Of a stretch of 64,000 nucleotides of DNA, positions 50,867 through 58,855 are shown one piece after another. The notes under the pieces were generated by a model. It was not told the DNA's origin and searched no databases. It saw nothing but the letters and a program-made list of their open reading frames with translations. The position numbers and the translations under genes are program-made. Numbering within the stretch: the stretch's first letter is position 1; each line of letters opens with the position of its first letter. Source of the stretch: Firmicutes bacterium UBA5286 (GTDB lineage Bacteria; Bacillota; Proteinivoracia; UBA4975); NCBI GenBank assembly GCA_002408465.1, contig DHSM01000014.1, positions 1-64,000 on the forward strand. Direction: 5' to 3'.

Positions 50867-52393
50867 ATGCTTGCGGTACTGAAAAGTTGTACGCTGTCAG
50901 GTTATGAGGGGGTGTTGACCCTGGTGGAGGTAAATGTTGCCAGGGGCTTCCCCCATTTTGACATTGTCGGCTTGGCGGACACCGCTGTCAAAGAGTCCAA
51001 GGAGCGAGTGCGGGCTGCTCTTGCCAACAATGGCTTTAAGCTACCTTCCGAGCGGATAACTGTCAATCTGGCGCCTGCAGCAATCCAAAAACACGGTCCC
51101 GGACTGGATTTGCCTATTGCCCTGGGGATTTTGGCGGCCAGCGGCCAGATTCCAGCCACTGACAGGTTGCTGGATACTTTGGTTACAGGGGAGCTTTCTC
51201 TTGAGGGCAAAATTCGGCCGGTCAAGGGCGTGCTGTCCATGGCCATTGCCGCTGCAAAACACCGGTTCGCTGCCATGGCGGTGCCCAGGGAGAACGCCGA
51301 AGAAGCCGCTGCAATTCAGTCTGTTCAAGTGGTACCAGTCACTGACCTCAAGGAACTGGTTGCCTGGTGCAAGGGGCTAATGGACATCGAACAGGCTGCG
51401 GCGTCCTCCAGGCGGGAGGAATCGGCAAAGTCTGGAGGCAATCTGGCCGAAGTCAAAGGGCAGCTTGGGGCGAAGCGGGCCCTGGAGCTGGCGGCGGCAG
51501 GGGGTCACAATCTGTTGATGGTGGGTCCCCCGGGTTCAGGCAAAACAATGCTGGCCAATTGCCTGCCTTCAATTCTGCCTCCATTGGATTCCGAGCAGTC
51601 CCTGGAGGTCAGCCAGATTTACAGCGTGGCAGGCCTCCTGCCCCATGGCCGACTGGTTACTGAGCCGCCCTTTCGAAGCCCTCATCATTCTGCCAGTCTG
51701 GGCGGAATCGTGGGAGGCGGCGCCGTGCCCCGGCCGGGGGAAATCAGTCTGGCCCATCAGGGAGTGCTGTTTATGGATGAATTTCCTGAATTTAGCCGGT
51801 CTGTTTTGGAAGTGCTGCGCCAGCCCATTGAAGAAGGACGGATTACCATTGCGCGAACTAAGTCTACCCACAGTTTTCCCGCCCGCTTCCTGCTGGTGGC
51901 GGCAGCCAATCCTTGCCCCTGCGGCTACTACGGCGTAGAGGGTGGAAAGTGCCGCTGCACTGCCGGTCAAATCAACAGGTACCGCGGCAGATTTTCGGGA
52001 CCGATTCTGGACAGAATCGATTTGTGGCTGGATATTCCCCCAGTCAGCTATCAAAATCTGAGGCAAAGGGGGAAGGAAGAAGATTCTGCCGCCGTACGCC
52101 ATCGGGTGCAAGCCGCCCGCAGTATCCAGCAGCGCCGCTTTGGCGGCAGCCAGCTGAATGCAGCTATGAATACCCGCCAGGTAGAAATCCATTGTTCCCT
52201 GGATCAAGCCGGAGAAGCCATGCTGGGTGCGGCCTTCCGCCGCCTGGGACTCAGCGCCAGGGCTCATCAGCGGATTCTCAAGGTGGCGAGGACAATAGCG
52301 GACCTGGCGGAAAGAGAGCAAATACTAATTGAGGACATGGCTGAAGCCCTGTCTTACCGCAGCCTGTCCTGGCAAGGAGATGATTGCAATTAA
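50867..52393 (+). CDS. YifB/ComM family AAA+ Mg-chelatase-like ATPase
   Basis: A 508-residue protein: N-terminal Lon-protease-like fold (GFPHFDIVGLADTAVKESKERV), AAA+ core with GPPGSGKTML and FMDEFPEF, and a C-terminal region with CPCGYYG/CRCT cysteines. ComM-type members are branch-migration helicases used in natural transformation. DprA, another transformation protein, is encoded at 57761. CGGGGGGC precedes the ATG. Confidence 0.93.
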   Translation: MLAVLKSCTLSGYEGVLTLVEVNVARGFPHFDIVGLADTAVKESKERVRAALANNGFKLPSERITVNLAPAAIQKHGPGLDLPIALGILAASGQIPATDRLLDTLVTGELSLEGKIRPVKGVLSMAIAAAKHRFAAMAVPRENAEEAAAIQSVQVVPVTDLKELVAWCKGLMDIEQAAASSRREESAKSGGNLAEVKGQLGAKRALELAAAGGHNLLMVGPPGSGKTMLANCLPSILPPLDSEQSLEVSQIYSVAGLLPHGRLVTEPPFRSPHHSASLGGIVGGGAVPRPGEISLAHQGVLFMDEFPEFSRSVLEVLRQPIEEGRITIARTKSTHSFPARFLLVAAANPCPCGYYGVEGGKCRCTAGQINRYRGRFSGPILDRIDLWLDIPPVSYQNLRQRGKEEDSAAVRHRVQAARSIQQRRFGGSQLNAAMNTRQVEIHCSLDQAGEAMLGAAFRRLGLSARAHQRILKVARTIADLAEREQILIEDMAEALSYRSLSWQGDDCN

Positions 52394-52940
52394 CGATATA
52401 GTCGCAGCTAGCCACTTCTTTGTTGCCCGCCATGTGCGCCCCGGGGACACAGTTGTAGATGCCACTGCCGGCAACGGCCATGATACGCTGTTTCTGGCTA
52501 AACTCACAGGCCCTGGGGGCAGGGTCCACGCCTTTGACATCCAAAAAAAAGCCCTTGCCAACACAAGGGCTTTGCTGGAGAAGAACGGCCTGGAACAAAG
52601 GGTATCCCTGCACTTAGATTCCCATAAAAATATGCCGGTTCATGTTTCCGGCCCTGTGCGGGCAATTATGTTTAATTTAGGCTATCTCCCCGGAGGTGAC
52701 CAGGAGCTTGTCACTGTCCCCGATGATACGGTGGCGGCCCTCAGTGGCAGTCTGGGTGTGTTGGCCAAAGGCGGCATAATATCTGTGGCAACCTATTCGG
52801 GACACCAAGGGGGCAGCCAAGAGGAAGAAGCGGTAGCTGCCTGGTGCAATGGGCTTTCTCCCCGGGAGTACACAGTCATGAAGCTCAGGGTGCTGAACAA
52901 AGAAAACAATCCTCCCATGCTGTGGCTGATAAAGGGATAA
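52380..52940 (+). CDS. mnmM: MnmM (YtqB-type) tRNA wobble-uridine methyltransferase
   Basis: A 186-residue Rossmann methyltransferase with VDATAGNGHDTLFLA and FNLGYLPGGD, diagnostic for YtqB/MnmM, which methylates nm5s2U34 in tRNA. The ATG at 52380 overlaps the yifB end; AAGGAG is unusually close to it, so initiation may depend on coupling. mnmA, acting on the same nucleotide, is 2.4 kb downstream. Confidence 0.9.
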   Translation: MIAINDIVAASHFFVARHVRPGDTVVDATAGNGHDTLFLAKLTGPGGRVHAFDIQKKALANTRALLEKNGLEQRVSLHLDSHKNMPVHVSGPVRAIMFNLGYLPGGDQELVTVPDDTVAALSGSLGVLAKGGIISVATYSGHQGGSQEEEAVAAWCNGLSPREYTVMKLRVLNKENNPPMLWLIKG

Positions 52941-52997
52941 CAGCTTTTTCCCCCGGGCATATGCTGAAGTATCAGCAGATCACGGAGGGGGATGACT

Positions 52998-53267
52998 GTG
53001 CTTGCCGGGAAGGTTATTGATGCGCATACCGGTTATCCGGTGGCAGGAGTAGTATTGGGTTGTTCCGGCTCAGGGGCCGTGCACTACTGCCGCAGTGACG
53101 AGAGAGGGTATTTTGGTTTTAAGGACATCAATGAGGGATGTTGGCAGGTGATCGCCAGCAAGCCTCCGTACTCTGAACACAACTGCAGTTATTGCCTTGA
53201 CGGCACTCTCTATCTCAACATCTGTCTGCTTGTGGATGGGTTGGATGATGAGGTGGTGACTGCCTAA
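52998..53267 (+). CDS. carboxypeptidase-regulatory-like beta-sandwich protein
   Basis: An 89-residue protein with the CarboxypepD_reg-like pattern: GKVIDAHTGYPVAGVVLGC, then CRSDERGYFGFKDI and W-Q-V-I-A-S-K-P. It has no signal peptide and five cysteines. GTG at 52998 is spaced seven bases from GGAGGGG, whereas the ATG at 52992 is too close. Its stop overlaps that of the convergent nuclease-like gene. Function is unknown. Confidence 0.75.
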   Translation: MLAGKVIDAHTGYPVAGVVLGCSGSGAVHYCRSDERGYFGFKDINEGCWQVIASKPPYSEHNCSYCLDGTLYLNICLLVDGLDDEVVTA

Positions 53268-53749
53268 TAACCGATGACAATCAAACTGTCCAGATGACAT
53301 AGGAGGTTGCGGGTGCTGTCTCTCAACCTCTTATACGTTATTTCATAGGAGTTTTCTAATTTGTTGCGGAAAGTCCTTTGGGTGGGAACCATAATCAGAC
53401 CGTGTCGTATTTTTTCCGCTTCCAACATTTTTATCAGGGCCAGCCAAACCTTGGTATAGAGGTTGCTTCTTTCAATTTCGATGGCAATTCCCTTGGGGGG
53501 ATTAAAGTAGTCTACTTCAAAAAGGCAGCCTTGCTGAAAGAGGGGGTAGCTGCGGTTGGTGACAGAATGGCTGAACCCCAGTTTTTCCAGGCCGGGTTTT
53601 AAGACAAGCTCTATTTTTCGGCTTTTTTCATTTTTTGTGTCCCGGATGTGCTCAATATATTCCTGCTGAAGGGAAATGGCCTTCAGAATGTCGTTGAGGT
53701 CAGGTTGTGGCAGCCGATTTTTAATTATATAATAAGGCGGATATGCCAT
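53264..53749 (-). CDS. orphan PD-(D/E)XK nuclease-like protein (BglII/BamHI-like)
   Basis: A 161-residue protein whose core reads FEVDYFNPPKGIAIEIERSN: D80, then E91-x-E93 at the end of a beta strand, as in BamHI/BglII-type restriction enzymes (D...ExE/Q). A helix-rich N-terminus and a KxxL-rich C-terminus complete the fold size. No methyltransferase is adjacent, so it may be a housekeeping or solitary nuclease. AGGAG precedes the ATG on the minus strand. The assignment rests on the motif only. Confidence 0.55.
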   Translation of the reverse strand: MAYPPYYIIKNRLPQPDLNDILKAISLQQEYIEHIRDTKNEKSRKIELVLKPGLEKLGFSHSVTNRSYPLFQQGCLFEVDYFNPPKGIAIEIERSNLYTKVWLALIKMLEAEKIRHGLIMVPTQRTFRNKLENSYEITYKRLRDSTRNLLCHLDSLIVIGY

Positions 53750-53789
53750 TATCCAGGCTCCTATCTATAGAATAAGGGGTGAACTGGCA

Positions 53790-55316
53790 ATGTTGATTAC
53801 AGCTGGCAAATTATTTGACGGAAAAGAGTTTAGCGATGGCGGCAGCATACGTATCAGAGACGGGAGAATAAAGTCAGTAGAGCCAGGAAAACAACAGGGG
53901 GCAGTCTTAGTTGCCCCTGGATTCATTGATTCCCATCTGCATCTTCTCAATCTGGGAATAGCCCTCCAGGGCTTGAAATTGAATAATTGCAGCTGCCGCC
54001 AAGAGTTCATCCAGGCTTTGGCTGACTATGCTCGGGTCTGCCCCGGTCAGTGGATAACAGGTAGGGGCTGGGATCAAAATAAGCTGGGTTTTACACCGGA
54101 CCGCTGGTTGCTGGATGCCATCTGTCCCCACAGGCCGATAGTTCTCACCAGGACTTGCGGCCATGTGGTGGCCGCCAGTTCCAAAGCCTTGGAACTGGCG
54201 GGGATAACCGCTTCTTCGGAAATTGCCGGCGGAGTGATAAAGCGCGATTTTACCGGCAGGCCCACGGGAATACTGGAAGAGAACGCAGTAGGCCTGGTTT
54301 TGTCAGTGATTCCCTCGCTGGAACCAGCTATTCTTTATGGTGCCTTAGTCACAGCGATAAAATACGCCCACAGCTGCGGGATTACAGGGGTGCATACCGA
54401 TGATCGGGGACAGGTGGAAGATTACCTGGGGCTGTGGGAGTTGTATGACAGGGTCACTCAGTCCCACCCCCTGCGTGTCCAGCTCCATTACAGCATATCT
54501 TCCCCAGAAGAACTCAGAGATTATATTCGCCTGGCAGAGGAGCTGAACGATACTGCCTTTGTCTACAAAGGAGCGGCTAAACTGTTTCTCGATGGTTCAT
54601 TGGGAGCCGGGACGGCAGCGCTTTTGGACGATTACAGTGATAATCCCGGCAACCGCGGTGTGCTGGTATATGGGGATGATGCAGTCAGGGAGATTGTCTC
54701 AATCGCTGAAGAACAAGGCATTCAGCTAGCAGTGCATGCCATCGGCGACGGGGCGGCAGAGCAGTTTCTCCGGGTGCTGGCCCAGGTGCGGGGAGGCTGG
54801 AAGCCGGGGCCGGTCCTGCACAGGATAGTCCACTTTCAAGTCACTAATATTTCTCAGATCCAAAGGGCCAAGGCCCTGGGATTAGCTATAGAAATACAGC
54901 CGGTATTTTTGCAGACAGATATGCATTGGGCAGAAAGCCGCCTTGGCAAGGAGCGGCTTCAGACCAGCTATTGCTGGCAGACCATGGACAGGGCAGGTTT
55001 GTATTTAAGCGGCGGCTCCGATTCACCGGTGGAAGAGATCAATCCCTGGCTGGGAGTGGCGACGGCGGTTACCCGGCGGGATCGGGCAGGTAATTATGCA
55101 GCTGCCTGGCGCCAGGACGAGTCCCTGGGCCTGGCAAGGGCGCTGTGCCTCTTCACCGCCGCGGCTGCTGGAGTAGCAGGCTGGAAGGATCTAGGGAGGA
55201 TTGTTCCGGGCAACAGAGCCGACTTAGCTGTCTACTCCCAGTTTGATGCCGAGAATCTTTCAGCTGCCAGGCCCGACCAGGTTTTGGTGCAGGGCAACAT
55301 AGTTTATCAGAGGTGA
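53790..55316 (+). CDS. Amidohydrolase family protein (YtcJ-like)
   Basis: A 508-residue metal-dependent hydrolase of the amidohydrolase 3 group. An N-terminal composite beta-sandwich leads to the metal motif FIDSHLHLLNLG; later LFLDGSLGAGTA, LAVHAIGDGA, HRIVHFQ and GGSDSPVEEINP carry further metal and catalytic residues. Substrate is unknown; relatives act on N-acyl or cyclic amides. AAGGGGTGAA precedes the ATG. mnmA overlaps its stop. Confidence 0.9.
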   Translation: MLITAGKLFDGKEFSDGGSIRIRDGRIKSVEPGKQQGAVLVAPGFIDSHLHLLNLGIALQGLKLNNCSCRQEFIQALADYARVCPGQWITGRGWDQNKLGFTPDRWLLDAICPHRPIVLTRTCGHVVAASSKALELAGITASSEIAGGVIKRDFTGRPTGILEENAVGLVLSVIPSLEPAILYGALVTAIKYAHSCGITGVHTDDRGQVEDYLGLWELYDRVTQSHPLRVQLHYSISSPEELRDYIRLAEELNDTAFVYKGAAKLFLDGSLGAGTAALLDDYSDNPGNRGVLVYGDDAVREIVSIAEEQGIQLAVHAIGDGAAEQFLRVLAQVRGGWKPGPVLHRIVHFQVTNISQIQRAKALGLAIEIQPVFLQTDMHWAESRLGKERLQTSYCWQTMDRAGLYLSGGSDSPVEEINPWLGVATAVTRRDRAGNYAAAWRQDESLGLARALCLFTAAAAGVAGWKDLGRIVPGNRADLAVYSQFDAENLSAARPDQVLVQGNIVYQR

Positions 55317-55321
55317 GGTTT

Positions 55322-56389
55322 TTGACCAAGAGGGTTTTAGTGGCGATGAGCGGCGGCGTCGACAGTTCGGTGGCGGCAGCCTTATTAAAAGAGCAAGGTT
55401 ATCAAGTCGCTGGGGCGACTATACAGTTGTGGCCAGATGCCGGCAGAGAAAGCGCCTGCTCTCTGGCCGCCGTTGAGGATGCCCGCAGAGTTGCCAGCAG
55501 TTTGGGCATTCCTTTTTTTCTCTTTAATATGCAAAAGGAATTTCAGCAACAGGTTATAGATTCCTTTATTCAGGAATATAAATTTGGCAGAACACCAAAT
55601 CCCTGTATCCAATGCAACCGCTTAATAAAATTTGGGCAGCTCTTAAGCAAGGCTGAGCAATTGGGCATGGACTTTATTGCCACCGGCCATTATGCCAGGA
55701 TTGTCCGGGAGGAAGGCAGGGCCCGGCTATTGCGGGGCAGGGACGGGGAAAAGGATCAAAGTTATTTTCTTTATACCCTGAATCAGGACAAGTTAAAGAA
55801 AATCTTGTTTCCAGTGGGGGATTATCGCAAGGCGGAAATTCGGGAGCTGGCAAAAGCGTACCATTTGAATATCGCTGACAAACCAGACAGTCAGGAGATT
55901 TGTTTTATTCCGGACAATAACTATAAAGAATTTCTCATCCGCCAGGGAGGCCTGCCGAAGATTCCCGGGGATATCGTCGATACCAAAGGCAATGTCATAG
56001 GATCCCATCAAGGGGTGTTTAACTATACCATTGGCCAGCGCAGGGGCCTGGGTGTGGCCAGGGGTGTTCCCCTGTATGTGGTGGATATCAATGCCGAGAC
56101 AAATACTGTTGTCGCAGGCAGCAATGAGGAAGTGCTGTGTAAAACTTTTACGGCGGCTGAATTTAATTGGATTGCCGGTTCCAGTCCCGAGGATTGTTTT
56201 CGGGCCGGGGTGATGATTAGATACAATGCTCTTCCCCAGCCGGCAGTGCTAACTGTCCTTGCCCAGGGGAGGGTGCGAATAGAGTTTGACCAGCCCCAGC
56301 GGGCAATCGCCCCCGGACAGGCTGCAGTCGTATACGCAGGTGAAGAAGTCTTGGGCGGGGGGAAAATTTTGACACGGGTTCTGGCATAG
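55322..56389 (+). CDS. mnmA: tRNA-specific 2-thiouridylase MnmA
   Basis: A 355-residue PP-loop enzyme that thiolates U34 of Lys, Glu and Gln tRNAs. Signature SGGVDSSVAAALL, catalytic cysteine in NPCIQCN and the second cysteine in QEICFI are present, followed by the C-terminal beta domain. TTG at 55322 follows AGGTGAGG and overlaps no conserved upstream sequence. It joins TrmFO and MnmM in wobble and T-loop tRNA modification here. Confidence 0.95.
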   Translation: MTKRVLVAMSGGVDSSVAAALLKEQGYQVAGATIQLWPDAGRESACSLAAVEDARRVASSLGIPFFLFNMQKEFQQQVIDSFIQEYKFGRTPNPCIQCNRLIKFGQLLSKAEQLGMDFIATGHYARIVREEGRARLLRGRDGEKDQSYFLYTLNQDKLKKILFPVGDYRKAEIRELAKAYHLNIADKPDSQEICFIPDNNYKEFLIRQGGLPKIPGDIVDTKGNVIGSHQGVFNYTIGQRRGLGVARGVPLYVVDINAETNTVVAGSNEEVLCKTFTAAEFNWIAGSSPEDCFRAGVMIRYNALPQPAVLTVLAQGRVRIEFDQPQRAIAPGQAAVVYAGEEVLGGGKILTRVLA

Positions 56390-56423
56390 AGTGGATACGG
56401 ATTAATTAACCGGAGGTGAAGCT

Positions 56424-57674
56424 ATGATCACATCTGATTCGGTGGCTGCAAAGCGCAGGCAGGCCAATGCCCGTGCTCAGGAATTAAGGGAACGCATTGG
56501 CGATTTTCTTGAGGCCAGTGCAACAATCCCCACTGGGACCAGTATCAGGGAGCGAATTGAAACCCAGAAGAATCGAATCCTCAAGCTGCTGGGAGGAAGC
56601 GAAAGAGATTGGAACAGCTGGCAGTGGCAGCTAGGCAACCGCATTACAGAAGCGGAAGTCCTCAAAAAAATTATCAATCTTTCCCCAGGGGAACTTGATG
56701 ATATCAGGGCAACCGGCGCCAAGTTCCGCTGGGCTGTTTCACCCTACTATGCCAGCCTGATGGACCCTGACGATCCCAACTGTCCCATTCGCCTGCAGTC
56801 GGTTCCCAAACTGGAAGAAGTCCTCGATGAGAATGGGACCATGGATCCAATGGCAGAAGAGCTGACTTCGCCGGTAACCGGGATTACCCGCCGGTATCCC
56901 GACCGGCTGATCATCAATGTAACCAACCAATGTGCAATGTATTGCCGTCATTGTCAGCGGCGCCGCAATATTGGGGAGACAGACAAAAACACTTCCCACA
57001 GCTGTCTGGTTCAATGTCTGGACTATATTCGCGCTAATCCAGAGATACGGGATGTTTTGCTGACCGGGGGGGATGCTCTGTTATTGGGCGACGAGGTTCT
57101 GGACTGGCTGCTGGCGGCATTGGATGCTATTCCCACAGTGGAAATCAAGCGCCTGGGAACGCGGACGCCGGTTACTATGCCGCAGCGCATCACCCCCGAG
57201 TTATGCGCAATCTTGGAGCGCCATCATCCCGTATATGTCAATACCCAGTTTAACCATCCCCTGGAGGTCACAAATGAGGCCAGAGAGGCCTGTTCAATGC
57301 TGGCTGGGGCGGGAGTGCCTCTTGGCAATCAGGCCGTTCTCCTGGCCGGAATTAATGACAACGCCCATGTTATGAAAAAACTCAATCACGAGCTCTTGAA
57401 AATCAGGGTGCGTCCCTACTATATCTTTCATGCCAAGAACGTCAGGGGCACAATGCACTTTGGCACCAGCATTGAAACAGGGATTGAAATAATGGATAAA
57501 TTACGGGGGTATACTTCCGGATTGGCAGTGCCTACATATGTAATCAACGCCCCCCACGGCTTTGGCAAGACGCCGATACTCCCAGATTACATGCTATGGC
57601 TGTCACCTGACCAGGCTGTGCTGCGAACATGGGAAGACAGAATCATCTCCTATCCCAATCAACTGGCAAAATAA
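56424..57674 (+). CDS. eam: Glutamate 2,3-aminomutase (KamA-family radical SAM)
   Basis: A 416-residue radical SAM/PLP enzyme with CAMYCRHC (C170, C174, C177) for the 4Fe-4S cluster and the PLP lysine K382. The two Asp that bind the lysine side chain in lysine 2,3-aminomutase (family positions D293 and D330) are replaced by K338 (FHAKNV) and N375 (VINAPH), the exact change known for glutamate 2,3-aminomutase. Product would be beta-glutamate, an osmolyte. CGGAGGTGA precedes the ATG. A terminator follows. Confidence 0.88.
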   Translation: MITSDSVAAKRRQANARAQELRERIGDFLEASATIPTGTSIRERIETQKNRILKLLGGSERDWNSWQWQLGNRITEAEVLKKIINLSPGELDDIRATGAKFRWAVSPYYASLMDPDDPNCPIRLQSVPKLEEVLDENGTMDPMAEELTSPVTGITRRYPDRLIINVTNQCAMYCRHCQRRRNIGETDKNTSHSCLVQCLDYIRANPEIRDVLLTGGDALLLGDEVLDWLLAALDAIPTVEIKRLGTRTPVTMPQRITPELCAILERHHPVYVNTQFNHPLEVTNEAREACSMLAGAGVPLGNQAVLLAGINDNAHVMKKLNHELLKIRVRPYYIFHAKNVRGTMHFGTSIETGIEIMDKLRGYTSGLAVPTYVINAPHGFGKTPILPDYMLWLSPDQAVLRTWEDRIISYPNQLAK

Positions 57675-57676
57675 TT

Positions 57677-57698
57677 CCCCCCCCCTGGCGGGGTTTTT
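57677..57698 (+). terminator. probable terminator after eam
   Basis: C-rich run pairing with GGGG (57690-57693) across TGGC, followed by T5. Stem length is ambiguous because of the C9 run. Confidence 0.55.
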
Positions 57699-57700
57699 GT

Positions 57701-57729
57701 TTGACAATTGACTAATTTCCTGATACCTT
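57701..57729 (+). promoter_or_regulatory. promoter candidate for dprA-topA
   Basis: Perfect -35 TTGACA, 17-base spacer, weaker -10 TACCTT, 32 bases before dprA. Confidence 0.45.
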
Positions 57730-57760
57730 TAAGAAAATTTCCAAGACAGGGGCGGTGTCC

Positions 57761-58855
57761 ATGGGCGCAGTGAAAAAATGGATTGCCCTGACTTACGTGC
57801 CGAACCTGGGACCACGGCGAATCGCCGTAGTTTATCGAGAATTAGGCAGCATTGACAGCTTTTTTACCGGCAATCGTTCTCTGCTTTCGCAGGTGCTGAA
57901 CTTAAAAACCGATATTATTGATTCAATGTTGCGGGCAGTGGACCTGAGACGGGGAATTACTGAAGCGGAAGCGTGCCGGCGGAAAGGCATTAACATTGTC
58001 TGTCCCCAGTCTTCCGGGTACCCGCGCCTGTTGCTGGAATGTCATGATCCGCCGCCGGTGTTATACTATGTTGGGGAACTGCCTCGGCAGGATATGCTGG
58101 GGGTGGTGGGTTTACGCAAGGCAACCCGCTACGGGCGCATGGCAACGGGCCTGTTGATTCCGCCTCTGTGTCAGGCTGGCTTGGGCATTGTCAGCGGTTT
58201 AGCCATTGGCATTGACGCGTATGCCCATAAAGCCTGTCTCGCAGCCAGTGGGTATACCCTTGCAGTCTTGGGCAATGGGGTAGACATTTTCTATCCTTAT
58301 GACAACAGCCAACTGCAGAAGGAGATATTAGCAAGAGGCGGGTGCCTGGTCAGTGAATTTTCTCCTGGAACCAGGCCGCGCCCAGATCATTTCCCCCGCA
58401 GAAACAGAATCATCAGCGGGCTTTGCCGGGGTGTGCTGGTAATCGAAGCCGGACTGAAGAGCGGCGCTATGATTACCGTGGGTTTTGCCCTTGAGCAGGG
58501 CAGAGATGTCTTTTCTGTTCCCGGCAATATTGACAGTCTCCAGAGCACCGGCACCAATAATCTAATCCAATTGGGGGCAAAGCCAGTGTTGTCGGCAAAA
58601 GATATTTTGGAAGAGTACAACCTGGATCTGCCTCTTCAGGCAAACAGGCAATCCCCGGCTTTGGACAGTGAAGACAAGGCAATCCTCGCTCTCATTGATC
58701 AGCAGGGAGTCAGCCTCGATGAACTTTGTTACCAGCTTGATCTTGCTGGCGGGGTTGTGCTGGCACGGCTGTCTGCGTTAGAATTGAAGGGATTGATAGA
58801 AAGGCTGCCCGGCCAAAAATATATTCGCACTAGCAGCGGAGGTGCAACTCTGTGA
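57761..58855 (+). CDS. dprA: DNA-processing protein DprA
   Basis: A 364-residue protein with an N-terminal helix-hairpin-helix-like region, the Rossmann domain (SGLAIGIDAYAHKACL, LAVLGNGVD, FPRRNRIISGL, EAGLKSGAMIT) and a C-terminal winged helix. It loads RecA on incoming single-stranded DNA. The usual GSR of motif VGSR is GLR here. The ATG at 57761 has AGGGGCGG upstream. topA overlaps its stop. Confidence 0.94.
   Translation: MGAVKKWIALTYVPNLGPRRIAVVYRELGSIDSFFTGNRSLLSQVLNLKTDIIDSMLRAVDLRRGITEAEACRRKGINIVCPQSSGYPRLLLECHDPPPVLYYVGELPRQDMLGVVGLRKATRYGRMATGLLIPPLCQAGLGIVSGLAIGIDAYAHKACLAASGYTLAVLGNGVDIFYPYDNSQLQKEILARGGCLVSEFSPGTRPRPDHFPRRNRIISGLCRGVLVIEAGLKSGAMITVGFALEQGRDVFSVPGNIDSLQSTGTNNLIQLGAKPVLSAKDILEEYNLDLPLQANRQSPALDSEDKAILALIDQQGVSLDELCYQLDLAGGVVLARLSALELKGLIERLPGQKYIRTSSGGATL

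Noticed and set aside
56424..57674. Lysine 2,3-aminomutase
   Set aside because: Both Asp residues needed for binding the lysine side chain are replaced by the Lys/Asn pair of glutamate 2,3-aminomutase.
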